A stretch of DNA of 51,500 nt, from positions 14,587-66,086 of the forward strand of contig NZ_CAJRAY010000056.1 of assembly GCF_907165215.1 (NCBI RefSeq), given 5' to 3'. Source of the stretch: Thermobacillus xylanilyticus (GTDB lineage: Bacteria > Bacillota > Bacilli > Paenibacillales > Paenibacillaceae). Shown here in pieces: positions 33,320-42,925 of the stretch. The position numbers were made by a program, and so were the translations under genes. The notes under the pieces are model-generated. The model made no database searches. It was not told where the DNA came from and saw only the letters and a program-made list of their open reading frames with translations. The first letter of the stretch is position 1. Each line of letters opens with the position of its first letter.

Positions 33320-33847
33320 ATGAAACGCGCATGGTCCATGGCCGTTGTGATCGTGATCCTGACCATTCTGGCCGTTTATCAGAACCAAACGTTGACGATG
33401 CGGTCGTCCGCCGCTGCCGAAGTGAAACCGAAAATCGGCTATCTGGCGCCGTCCTTCGAACTGCCGGACTTGAGCGACCGCACGGTGCGGGCGGGGGGAG
33501 CGTCGGACAAGCTGACAATGATCAATTTCTGGGCTTCCTGGTGCGGTCCGTGCGACCTGGAAGCGCCGGATTTGCAGGAGTTGCATGAGCGGCATGCGGA
33601 CCGGCTGCTGCTCATCGGCGTGAACAGCACGAAATACGACCGGGAGCGCGATGCCCGGCGGTTCGTCGAAGAACATGAACTCACCTTCCCGATCCTGATG
33701 GACAGGAAAGGCAACGTGACCGAGCTGTACAAAGTGTCGCAGTTTCCGACGACGCTGCTTGTCGACAAGGACGGGGTCATCCGTGAGCGGGTGGTCGGCG
33801 TACTGTCGAAAACACATTGGGAAGCGCTGATCGACAAATGGAGCTGA
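33320..33847 (+). CDS. TlpA/ResA-like membrane-anchored thioredoxin
   Basis: Thiol-disulfide oxidoreductase on the outer face of the membrane. An N-terminal anchor (MAVVIVILTILAVY) precedes a TlpA-like thioredoxin domain (about residues 40-175) with active site FWASWCGPCDLEAP and the cis-Pro loop QFPTTLLVDKDG. Likely uses are cytochrome c maturation or envelope disulfide reduction, as for ResA. The start is uncertain: ATG 33320 (MKRAWSM) has GGAG only 1 nt away, and ATG 33287 lacks a site. The 5' arm of the terminator lies inside its last codons. Confidence 0.8.
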   Translation: MKRAWSMAVVIVILTILAVYQNQTLTMRSSAAAEVKPKIGYLAPSFELPDLSDRTVRAGGASDKLTMINFWASWCGPCDLEAPDLQELHERHADRLLLIGVNSTKYDRERDARRFVEEHELTFPILMDRKGNVTELYKVSQFPTTLLVDKDGVIRERVVGVLSKTHWEALIDKWS

Positions 33848-33866
33848 TCAGCGCTTCCCATTTTTG
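33818..33866 (+). terminator. Terminator overlapping the 3' end of the tlpA-like gene
   Basis: A perfect 15-bp stem (TGGGAAGCGCTGATC at 33818-33832 with 33846-33860) followed by TTTTT. The left arm is within the coding sequence (last ten codons), and the stop codon is at the start of the right arm. Confidence 0.9.
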
Positions 33867-33872
33867 ACGGAC

Positions 33873-35486
<1,614 letters not shown>

Positions 35487-35535
35487 TGCGGAAGCGCCTC
35501 CCTGTGATCCCACTCGACTTCGATCATAATTTCCT

Positions 35536-35544
35536 ATTATATCA
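35536..35544 (-). promoter_or_regulatory. Extended -10 promoter of cimA
   Basis: Minus strand TGATATAAT (35544-35536). The -35 region (TTTCCC) is poor. The leader is only about 40 nt, too short for a T-box. Confidence 0.55.
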
Positions 35545-35700
35545 TCGAACGTCCGGACGGGAAACCCTGGCCGCCGCGGTGTTGCGGTGCTGCGGCCGGC
35601 AGCCGGCGCGCGCGGCCGTCCGGCAACCAACGGCCTCGGGTTGACCGCACCGCCGGCCGGGGATATGCTGGATACAGGAAGGCCTCCGGAGGGATTGGAT

Positions 35701-36996
35701 ATGCCGCCGACCGAAAGCCGCCATGAGGGCAGCGGGGCAAAAGGCAGGGTCATCCTGCATCTGGACATGAACGCGTTCTATTGTTCGGTTCACGAAGCGG
35801 AGGAACCGGAGCGCTACGCCGGCAAGCCGATCGCCGTCGCCGGCAGCGTCGAGGAGCGGCGGGGCGTCATCGTCACGTCTTCCTACGCGGCGCGGGAGAA
35901 GGGCGTGCGCACCGGCATGACGGTCCGGCAGGGGCTCAAGGTGTGTCCGGAGCTGATCATCATCCGGCCGGACTTCAACCTGTACCGCAAGTACTCCCGC
36001 GGTTTCCTCGGCATCGCCCGGCAATACACGCCGCTCGTCGAAGTCGTCTCGATCGACGAATGTTATCTGGATGTGACGGGGTCGGGCAGGTTCGGCACGC
36101 CGCTGGAGATCGCGGAGGAGATCCGGCGCCGCATCCGCACCGAATGGTCGCTGCCTTGCTCGATCGGCATCGGGCCGAACAAGCTGCTGGCGAAGATGGC
36201 GTCGGACATGAAGAAACCGAACGGCATCACCGTGCTCCGCATCCGCGATGTGCCGGCGGTGCTGTGGCACCGGCCGTGCGACGCGCTGCACGGCGTCGGC
36301 CGGAAGACGGCCGCGAAGCTCGCGCGGATGAACATCCGCACGATCGGCGAGCTTGCCGCATGCGACGAGCAGCTGCTGATCCGGCAGTTCGGGGTGTACG
36401 GAGCCTGGATGAAGGCGGCCGCGAACGGCATCGACACGGCCGAAGTCAATCCGGAGCGCGGACCGAACAAATCGATCGGCCATACGACGACGCTCCCGCA
36501 TGACGTGACCGACCACGAAGAAGCAAGCCGCATTTTCCTCAATCTGGCTGACCAGACGGCGCGGCGGCTCAGGCGGCAGCGGCTCATCGCCGGCACGGTG
36601 CAGATTACGATCCGGACGCCTGACATGCGGACCTATACGCGGGCGGAGACACTGGAATCTCCCACCGACGATCCGGTGGAAATTCACCGCATCGCATGCC
36701 GGCTGTTCGACCGCCATCACCGCCCGGGAGATCCGGTGCGGCTGCTCGGCATCACGCTGGCCAATCTGTCGCCGAAACAGGAGACCGCCGTCCAGCTTGA
36801 CCTGTTCGATTTCGAGAAGCAGCCGAAGCGCGAAGCGCTCATCCGGACGATGGACGAACTTCGGGACAAATTCGGCGAGGAGGCGGTGTTGACCGCCGGC
36901 ATGCTGCTCGGCGGCCCGTCCGCCCTGATTCGGAATCGAAGAATTCGCGGTACATCCTTGCAATCGGATGAAGAATTATTATATAGTGATGATTGA
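35701..36996 (+). CDS. dinB: DNA polymerase IV (Y family)
   Basis: Error-prone translesion polymerase, 431 residues. Catalytic motifs: HLDMNAFYCSV (first Asp and steric-gate aromatic), the TSSYAAREKGVRTGM finger and VSIDECYLDVTG (Asp-Glu pair). The thumb helix-hairpin-helix (DALHGVGRKTAAKL) and little-finger domain (about 250-360) follow. Near the C terminus QLDLFDF is a classical beta-clamp-binding motif, with a further tail of about 60 residues. ATG 35701 is seven nucleotides after GGAGGG. No clear LexA box is seen upstream. Confidence 0.93.
   Translation: MPPTESRHEGSGAKGRVILHLDMNAFYCSVHEAEEPERYAGKPIAVAGSVEERRGVIVTSSYAAREKGVRTGMTVRQGLKVCPELIIIRPDFNLYRKYSRGFLGIARQYTPLVEVVSIDECYLDVTGSGRFGTPLEIAEEIRRRIRTEWSLPCSIGIGPNKLLAKMASDMKKPNGITVLRIRDVPAVLWHRPCDALHGVGRKTAAKLARMNIRTIGELAACDEQLLIRQFGVYGAWMKAAANGIDTAEVNPERGPNKSIGHTTTLPHDVTDHEEASRIFLNLADQTARRLRRQRLIAGTVQITIRTPDMRTYTRAETLESPTDDPVEIHRIACRLFDRHHRPGDPVRLLGITLANLSPKQETAVQLDLFDFEKQPKREALIRTMDELRDKFGEEAVLTAGMLLGGPSALIRNRRIRGTSLQSDEELLYSDD
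36958..36987 (+). promoter_or_regulatory. Candidate ferredoxin promoter within dinB 3' end
   Basis: TTGCAA (36958-36963) and TATAGT (36982-36987), spacer 18, inside the last codons of dinB. This is a locally AT-rich stretch in GC-rich DNA. Confidence 0.5.
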
Positions 36997-37036
36997 AGGT
37001 TGCAGCAACGTATGGTGATAGATACAAGGAGGGTAA

Positions 37037-37279
<243 letters not shown>

Positions 37280-37304
37280 GAACATCCGCATCGAACAGTC
37301 TCAT

Positions 37305-37352
37305 TTCCCCTGTTTTCGCCCTGCCGGGCGGAAGCGGGGGAATTCTGTTTAT
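37305..37352 (+). terminator. Terminator of fer
   Basis: TTCCCC (37305-37310) pairs with GGGGAA (37337-37342), inner stem TTTCGCCC/GGGCGGAA, then TTCTGTTTATTT. Confidence 0.75.
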
Positions 37353-37366
37353 TTCGACAATTTTTG

Positions 37367-37395
37367 TTGCCATTTCCCGGATGTAACACTAGAAT
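37367..37395 (+). promoter_or_regulatory. Promoter of the CHASE2 cyclase operon
   Basis: TTGCCA (37367-37372), 17-nt spacer, TAGAAT (37390-37395). Confidence 0.7.
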
Positions 37396-37454
37396 GAGAG
37401 ATAAAATAACCCGGGTATGGACCGCAAGTCCTATTGAGGGGATCGGAGGAATCC

Positions 37455-39347
37455 ATGGCCATACGGAAATGGCTGCGAACGGCCGCCGCCTGGCTCGTCA
37501 TTGCCGCGTTCTGGACGCTTCTGGCGAATCTCGGCACGGGCGGCACGCTCAACTTCGTCGAATCGACATTCCGCGACCTGGCGACGCGGAAATCGGTCGA
37601 GGAGCGAAATCCGGCGGGAGAGATCAAGATCATCAAGATGGACCAGGCATCTCTGGATGTGCTCGGCGCGTTCCCGTGGGATCGCGCCTATTATGCGCAG
37701 TTGATCGAGATGCTCGCGGAAGCGGGGGCCAACGCGGTATTCCTCGACGTCCATCTGGCTGATCCGGGACCGTACCCCGAGAGCGATGCGTACATGGCCG
37801 ATGTCATCAGCCGGTATGACAACGTTTACCTGCCGGTTGTATTTGTTTTCAAGGCGCAGCAGGAAGACGCGAATTCCCTTGAGATCGCCGCGATCGAATA
37901 TCCGTCCGCAACGATCGGCGCCCCGACGGATCAGGTCGGCCATATCAACGTCATGTGGGACAAGGACCGGGTCGTCCGGAAGCTGACGATCGGCCTGCCG
38001 GATGAAGAAGGCCGCATGATCCCGGCGATGAGTGTGCGGCTTGCGAACGCCGTGCTGCCTGAGGAAGAGCAGATCCGCTGGGACGAAGAGCGCAAGGGCT
38101 GGTATCGGGGGGACAAGCGCATTCCCGTCAACGCCCGGTACCAGGTGACGACAGATTTCTTTACAAAGCCGCAGCAGGAGATTACGGCCGACACCGGTTA
38201 CGATGCGATTTCGTTCTATCAGGTGCTCACCGGCGAGGTCGACCCGGAATTTTTCCGCGGCAGCGTCGTGCTGATCGGGCCGTATGCGACGGGGTTCGGC
38301 GACGAGTACGCGATTCCGAACTCAAACCTGAAGATGTACGGTGTTGAGATTCACGCGAACATGACCCAGTCGCTCATCAGCGGAAAGTTCTACACGGAAG
38401 CGCCGCAATGGACGGGCGCGCTGTTGATCGCGCTGCTGACGCTGCTGTCGCTGCTGCTGTATGAACGGTTCCCGGGCCTGAAGTCGGTCCTGGTCTACGT
38501 CGGGCTTGCGGTCGCTTACGTCCTCGCTTTTCTGTCGGCCTACACCTTCAGTTCGGTATTCATTCCGTTTACCTATCCTTTCCTGGCTTTGTTCACCGCG
38601 CTGGTCTGGACCGTCGTCAGCCACTACCTGAACGAGCGGCGGGAGCGCGGCAGGGTGACGAACATCTTCGGGCGGTTCGTGCCGAAGACGGTTGTCGACG
38701 AGCTGCTCGCTTCCGGAGAGGAGATCAAGGTCGGCGGCCAGCGCCGGGACATCAGCGTCGTCTTCGTCGACATCCGCGGTTTTACGCCGATGTCGGAGCG
38801 GCTTCAGCCGGAAGAAGTCATCGGCGTGCTGAACGAATATCTGGACATTTGCACGAAAGCGGTGTTCCAGTGGCACGGCACGCTGGACAAGTTCATCGGC
38901 GACGGCGTCATGGCGCTGTTCGGCGCGCCGATCCATTACGACAATCATCCGGAGCTGGCGATCCGCGCGGCGCTCGAGATGCGCAAGCACGCCGACCGGC
39001 TCGAGCAGGAATGCATCAAGAAATGGGGCATCGGCGTCAAGTTCGGCGTCGGCATCAACTGCGGCCCCGCCGTCGTCGGCAACATCGGCTCGGAGATGCT
39101 CCGGCTCGACTACACCGCCATCGGGGACACCGTCAATCTGGCGGCCCGGCTGGAGTCGAACGCGAAGCCGGGGCAGATTCTGATCAGCGAAGAAGTGTAC
39201 AAACGGGCCGGCCACCTGTTCCGGCTCGAGGACATCGGCGAGATCAAAGTGAAAGGCAAGGAGAAGCCGGTCCGCGTTTTCGCGGTGCTTGGAGCCGCGG
39301 AAGACGGGGGACAGGCCGTCGAAGCCGGAAGGAGAGAAGGAGCATGA
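37455..39347 (+). CDS. CHASE2 domain class III adenylate cyclase
   Basis: A membrane receptor cyclase of 630 residues. One N-terminal helix (about 8-26) is followed by an extracellular CHASE2 sensor (about 30-300; IKIIKMDQASLDVLGAFPWDR, GANAVFLDV, SVVLIGPYATG) and three helices (about 317-400). The catalytic domain (about 435-610) has both metal Asp residues (VVFVDIRGF, FIGDGVMALFG). It also has the ATP-selecting Lys (GTLDKF) and Asp (RLDYTAIGDTVN) and the transition-state Asn/Arg (NLAARLE). It should therefore make cAMP, which is uncommon in Bacillota. ATG 37455 follows GGAGG; its stop overlaps the next start (ATGA). Confidence 0.9.
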   Translation: MAIRKWLRTAAAWLVIAAFWTLLANLGTGGTLNFVESTFRDLATRKSVEERNPAGEIKIIKMDQASLDVLGAFPWDRAYYAQLIEMLAEAGANAVFLDVHLADPGPYPESDAYMADVISRYDNVYLPVVFVFKAQQEDANSLEIAAIEYPSATIGAPTDQVGHINVMWDKDRVVRKLTIGLPDEEGRMIPAMSVRLANAVLPEEEQIRWDEERKGWYRGDKRIPVNARYQVTTDFFTKPQQEITADTGYDAISFYQVLTGEVDPEFFRGSVVLIGPYATGFGDEYAIPNSNLKMYGVEIHANMTQSLISGKFYTEAPQWTGALLIALLTLLSLLLYERFPGLKSVLVYVGLAVAYVLAFLSAYTFSSVFIPFTYPFLALFTALVWTVVSHYLNERRERGRVTNIFGRFVPKTVVDELLASGEEIKVGGQRRDISVVFVDIRGFTPMSERLQPEEVIGVLNEYLDICTKAVFQWHGTLDKFIGDGVMALFGAPIHYDNHPELAIRAALEMRKHADRLEQECIKKWGIGVKFGVGINCGPAVVGNIGSEMLRLDYTAIGDTVNLAARLESNAKPGQILISEEVYKRAGHLFRLEDIGEIKVKGKEKPVRVFAVLGAAEDGGQAVEAGRREGA

Positions 39348-41230
39348 GAAATCTGTGGTTTCGGACCGTCTGCGCGGCGGTCTGCCTGACGGTGCTGCTG
39401 GGCGCGACCGGGCTGCTCGCGGGCTTGCGCGAAGCGGCGGCTGCCGGAGCGACGCGCGTGGCTGTCGTCACGAGCCTGAAGGGCGACGTGCAAGTGAAGA
39501 AGTCGGGCGGAGCGAAGTTCTTCAGCGCGTTCAAGAACATGAGCCTGAACGAGGGCGATCTGATCACGACGGGCAAAAATTCCAGCGTCGTCCTGGAACT
39601 GGCCAGCAGCAAGGCGGACCAGGACTCGATCACGATCGGCGAAAACTCGCAGGTTCAATTCACGAAATTGAAAGAAGACACCGGCGCGAAAGCGAAGATG
39701 AGCGTCTGGGCCGGTTCGCTGTGGGTGAAAGTGAAATCGATCTCGAACGCCGATGACACGTTCGAAGTCGAAACGCCGACGGCGATCATGGGTGTCCGCG
39801 GCACGCATTTCATCATGAAGGTGGATCCGTACACGGGTCAGGTGATAATCGTTGTCGCGTCGGGCGTCGTGGCCTCCTCCAAGACGAACGGCTCCGGAAC
39901 CGGCTTCGGTCCGAACGACCCGGTTCATATTTATCCGTCGCAGCAGCTGGAGCTGTATCCGGATGCCCCGACGGACGACACGCGCATTTTGATCGATCTC
40001 GCCGATCCGTCGACGCTGGTCTTGACCCTGCCGGCGGACATCGTCGACGCCATGGTGACCAACATGGCGGAGATCATGCGGGAGAACGAGCAATTGGCGC
40101 AGCAGTTGGCAGGCAGCGTGGAGCAGGGAATCACGGCTCCGGATCCGAATGCGAACCTGCTGCTCTTGAACGGCGAGGATGTGGCCGCCTATGCCGAAAA
40201 CATCAACGCGCTGCTCGTCGTCACCCTCGCGGAAGCGGTCAATAGGGGCATCTTGACGGAGGAAACGGCACGCAGCATCATCGACCAGATCAACGATATT
40301 GTTGAGAAACCGGAAAAGCGCTACAGCCTGGAGAATTTGCCGGAATACCGCAAGGATATCGGCACCGATCCGGCGCTTGCGGAGGAAAGGGAACGGGCGC
40401 GCAAGGAGCAGGAAGAGAAGCAGCGGGAGAAAGAGCAGCGCCGTCAGGAACAGCTGGAGAAGAACCGCGAGAAAGCGGAGCAAATCGCCGAGAAAAAGAG
40501 CGAGCTGGAGCAGAAAAACCAGGAGGCCAAGAGCGAGAGGGAAAAGGAAGCCGTCGACAAATACAAGCAATCGCTGTCCGAAGAAGAGCGCACGCAACTG
40601 GAGCAGCGTCAGCGGGAAAGGGAACGGGAGAAGCAGGAGCAGCAGCAGGGCGGCGGCAACGCCGACCCGGGCGCCGGCGGACCTTCGCCCGGTCCCGGAG
40701 CCGGAACGTCGGGTCCGTCCGTTGCGGCGGCCGTTTCGGATTACAGCGACTGGGTCAAAACGATCGACATCAGGTTCTCCGGTTTTACGGGCAGCAGAGC
40801 CGTGTTCGGCTATCAGGCGGATGTCAAGTATGACCCGCAATATTTCGGCTTCGCCGAATCGGTGTTCATGGACACGAACGGGTTGAACCCGTTCCGGAAC
40901 CTGGCGGACAGCCCGTTCAAGGTGGAATTGGCCGAAGGCTGGACTGCGCCCGACGGGTATAACGTGAACGCCGTCGACCATGTCGAGCACGACACCGAAA
41001 ATTACATCGTCCGGTACGCCGTGCTGAAATTCGAAGGCGGGGCGGAAGAAGTCAACGGACAGACGGTCGTCCGGCTGCCGTTCCAATATGCTTCAATCCC
41101 GGACACTAACCAGACGGCGGTGTTCACCATCACGCTGACGGCGGTGGACGGGAACGGCAACGCCATCTCCGGCCTTAAGCCCGTCACGGTTCAAGTCGTC
41201 GTCAACGCGGGACCTGCCCAGCCTGCCTGA
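39344..41230 (+). CDS. Secreted FecR-domain protein with coiled coil and Ig/cohesin-like C terminus
   Basis: A 628-residue exported protein. The signal peptide covers about residues 1-33. A FecR domain follows (about 40-190; GDVQVKKSGGAKF, GDLITTGKNSSVVLEL, ETPTAIMGVRGTHF), with a helical region to about 330 and a Glu/Lys/Arg/Gln-rich coiled coil (about 340-440). A Gly/Pro linker leads to a beta-rich domain (about 465-628) reminiscent of cohesin or Ig folds. The ATG overlaps the cyclase stop by 4 nt, so the two are coupled. The FecR domain here is extracellular, not an anti-sigma factor as in iron signalling; it may be a ligand or stalk for the CHASE2 sensor (inference). Confidence 0.82.
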   Translation: MRNLWFRTVCAAVCLTVLLGATGLLAGLREAAAAGATRVAVVTSLKGDVQVKKSGGAKFFSAFKNMSLNEGDLITTGKNSSVVLELASSKADQDSITIGENSQVQFTKLKEDTGAKAKMSVWAGSLWVKVKSISNADDTFEVETPTAIMGVRGTHFIMKVDPYTGQVIIVVASGVVASSKTNGSGTGFGPNDPVHIYPSQQLELYPDAPTDDTRILIDLADPSTLVLTLPADIVDAMVTNMAEIMRENEQLAQQLAGSVEQGITAPDPNANLLLLNGEDVAAYAENINALLVVTLAEAVNRGILTEETARSIIDQINDIVEKPEKRYSLENLPEYRKDIGTDPALAEERERARKEQEEKQREKEQRRQEQLEKNREKAEQIAEKKSELEQKNQEAKSEREKEAVDKYKQSLSEEERTQLEQRQREREREKQEQQQGGGNADPGAGGPSPGPGAGTSGPSVAAAVSDYSDWVKTIDIRFSGFTGSRAVFGYQADVKYDPQYFGFAESVFMDTNGLNPFRNLADSPFKVELAEGWTAPDGYNVNAVDHVEHDTENYIVRYAVLKFEGGAEEVNGQTVVRLPFQYASIPDTNQTAVFTITLTAVDGNGNAISGLKPVTVQVVVNAGPAQPA

Positions 41231-41261
41231 ACCATCATTCCTGAATAAAAGGAGCCCTGCC

Positions 41262-42827
41262 ATGAACGGTTATATAAGAAATGCGGCGATCATCCTGCTG
41301 GCAGCCCTGCTTGTCCTTCCCGCCGCCGCCTCGGCGGCGGAACAGCGGGACGCCGTGCTCGACAATGCGCCGCTCCATGAGCTTCGGACATTCGCCGGCT
41401 CGGGCGAGCTCGGCGAGTCGGACGGCACCCGGAGGACCGCGGAGTTCCGGCTGCCGGCAAGCGTTGCCGTCGATGCCGAAGGCCGGATCGTCGTCGCGGA
41501 CACCGGGAACCAGATGATCCGGACGATTGCGGACGGCGAAGTCCGGACAGCCGCCGGCATGCTGATCGGCTTCAACGACTACGGATATCCGTCCGCCGGC
41601 TACGCCGACGGTCCGGCCGATGAAGCGGCGTTCGACGCGCCTTCGGGCGTCGCGGTCGACCGGCGCGGCCGGATCATCGTCGCCGACGCCGGCAACCATG
41701 CCATCCGCGCGATATCGCCGGACGGCAAAGTGACGACCATCGCCGGCACCGGCATCCTCGGACTCACGGACGGCTCCGCGTCGCAAGCGAACTTCTATTA
41801 TCCGATGGATGTCGCGGTTTCGCCGTCCGGCGTCATCTATGTGGCCGACACGCTCAACCATGTCATCCGCAAGATCGAGAACGGCCGCGTCACGACGCTG
41901 AACGCCATGTCCGAGCGGGCGGCCGAGATCTTCCCGGGCGTCGTCGAACCGACCGGAGATTTCCGGGACGGCGCGCTGTCGGAAGCGCTGTTCAACGAGC
42001 CGAGCGGCCTGGCGCTTGACGCGCAGGGCAATCTGTATGTCGCGGATACCGGCAACCAGCGGATCCGCTATATCGATCTGAAAGCGGGAACCGTCACGAC
42101 CGTTGCCGGCGGCGGCGAGCTGCCCAAGGATGCGATGTACGTGGAAGGCGGTTACGCCGACGGCAAGGCCGGGGACGCCCGGTTCAACGCGCCGCGCGGC
42201 ATTGACGTCACGCCGGACGGCGGGCTGCTGATCGCGGATTCCCTGAACCACGTCATCCGTTATCTGAAAGACGGCGTCGTGACCACGGTCGCCGGCGTGC
42301 CGTACGAGTCGGGCAAGTGGGACGGCGTATCGCGGTACGCCTATCTGAGCGTGCCGACGGATGTCCAATCCATCGAAGACGGCGCCTTCCTCATCGCGGA
42401 CGGCGGCAACAACCGCATCCGGATCGTGCGTCCGTACGAAGCGCCGGCCGGACTGGAAGGAAGCGCGATCGAGATCGTCCATAACCGGAAGGTGCTGGAG
42501 TCGGATGCGGAGCCGGTCGCCGTGGACGGCACGACATTCGTGCCGGTGCGCGTGATCAGTGAAGAGCTCGGATATGCCGTCGAGTACGGGGCCGATGGCA
42601 TCACGACGCTGAAACAGGATGACGCCTGGTACCGGATTCGTGAAGGGAGCAAGACGGTCGAATCGTCTTCCGGCAGCCTGGAGTTGCCGCAGGCGCCGTT
42701 CTATCGCGCGGGGCGGCTGTATCTGCCGGTGCGGTTCTTCGCGGAGGAGCTGGACCTGGACGTGCAATGGCTGAGCGGCGTGCGCGCCGTGCTGATCCGC
42801 GACAAGCAGACTGAGCTTCAATATTGA
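41262..42827 (+). CDS. Secreted NHL beta-propeller with copper-amine-oxidase N-terminal-like domain
   Basis: A 521-residue secreted protein. The signal peptide (about 1-26, ASAA) is followed by six NHL repeats (about 45-395), each with the form F..P.g.avd..G.i.vAD..N..IR, enough for one six-bladed propeller. A C-terminal Cu_amine_oxidN1-like domain (about 405-521; EPVAVDGTTFVPVRVISEELGY, written in part, and GRLYLPVRFFAEELD) is common in Paenibacillus surface proteins and may bind the cell wall. AAAAGGAG lies 7 nt before ATG. It is 31 nt after the FecR gene, probably in the same operon. A protein- or glycan-binding role is likely. Confidence 0.85.
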   Translation: MNGYIRNAAIILLAALLVLPAAASAAEQRDAVLDNAPLHELRTFAGSGELGESDGTRRTAEFRLPASVAVDAEGRIVVADTGNQMIRTIADGEVRTAAGMLIGFNDYGYPSAGYADGPADEAAFDAPSGVAVDRRGRIIVADAGNHAIRAISPDGKVTTIAGTGILGLTDGSASQANFYYPMDVAVSPSGVIYVADTLNHVIRKIENGRVTTLNAMSERAAEIFPGVVEPTGDFRDGALSEALFNEPSGLALDAQGNLYVADTGNQRIRYIDLKAGTVTTVAGGGELPKDAMYVEGGYADGKAGDARFNAPRGIDVTPDGGLLIADSLNHVIRYLKDGVVTTVAGVPYESGKWDGVSRYAYLSVPTDVQSIEDGAFLIADGGNNRIRIVRPYEAPAGLEGSAIEIVHNRKVLESDAEPVAVDGTTFVPVRVISEELGYAVEYGADGITTLKQDDAWYRIREGSKTVESSSGSLELPQAPFYRAGRLYLPVRFFAEELDLDVQWLSGVRAVLIRDKQTELQY

Positions 42828-42843
42828 TCTTCCTGCGGCGATT

Positions 42844-42873
42844 CAGGCCGCCCGGTCTAAACCGGGCGGCCTG
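42844..42873. terminator. Strong hairpin after NHL gene
   Basis: A perfect 13-bp stem (42844-42856 with 42861-42873), CTAA loop. No T-run follows, so termination may be partial, allowing read-through into the transpeptidase gene. Confidence 0.6.
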
Positions 42874-42925
42874 ACTGCCGATATATACCCTATACGGGCT
42901 TGCCGGCCGGAAAGGGGGATTCCGA

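Noticed and set aside
35530..35570. LexA (SOS) box upstream of dinB
   Set aside because: The closest match to GAAC-N4-GTTC (GAACGTCCGGAC near 35547) has two mismatches in the second half and overlaps the cimA promoter.
35487..35700. T-box or other amino-acid riboswitch upstream of cimA
   Set aside because: The leader between the extended -10 and the start codon is only about 40 nt, and no T-box sequence or terminator/antiterminator pair is seen.
39110..41086. A 658-codon minus-strand frame across the FecR gene
   Set aside because: It is antisense to a secreted protein with clear signal peptide and FecR motifs. The repetitive Leu/Phe/Arg content mirrors the Glu/Gln/Lys-rich coiled coil.
39344..41230. 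FecR gene as an anti-sigma factor partner of an ECF sigma factor
   Set aside because: The protein has a cleavable signal peptide and an extracellular FecR domain, no cytosolic anti-sigma part, and there is no sigma factor gene nearby.
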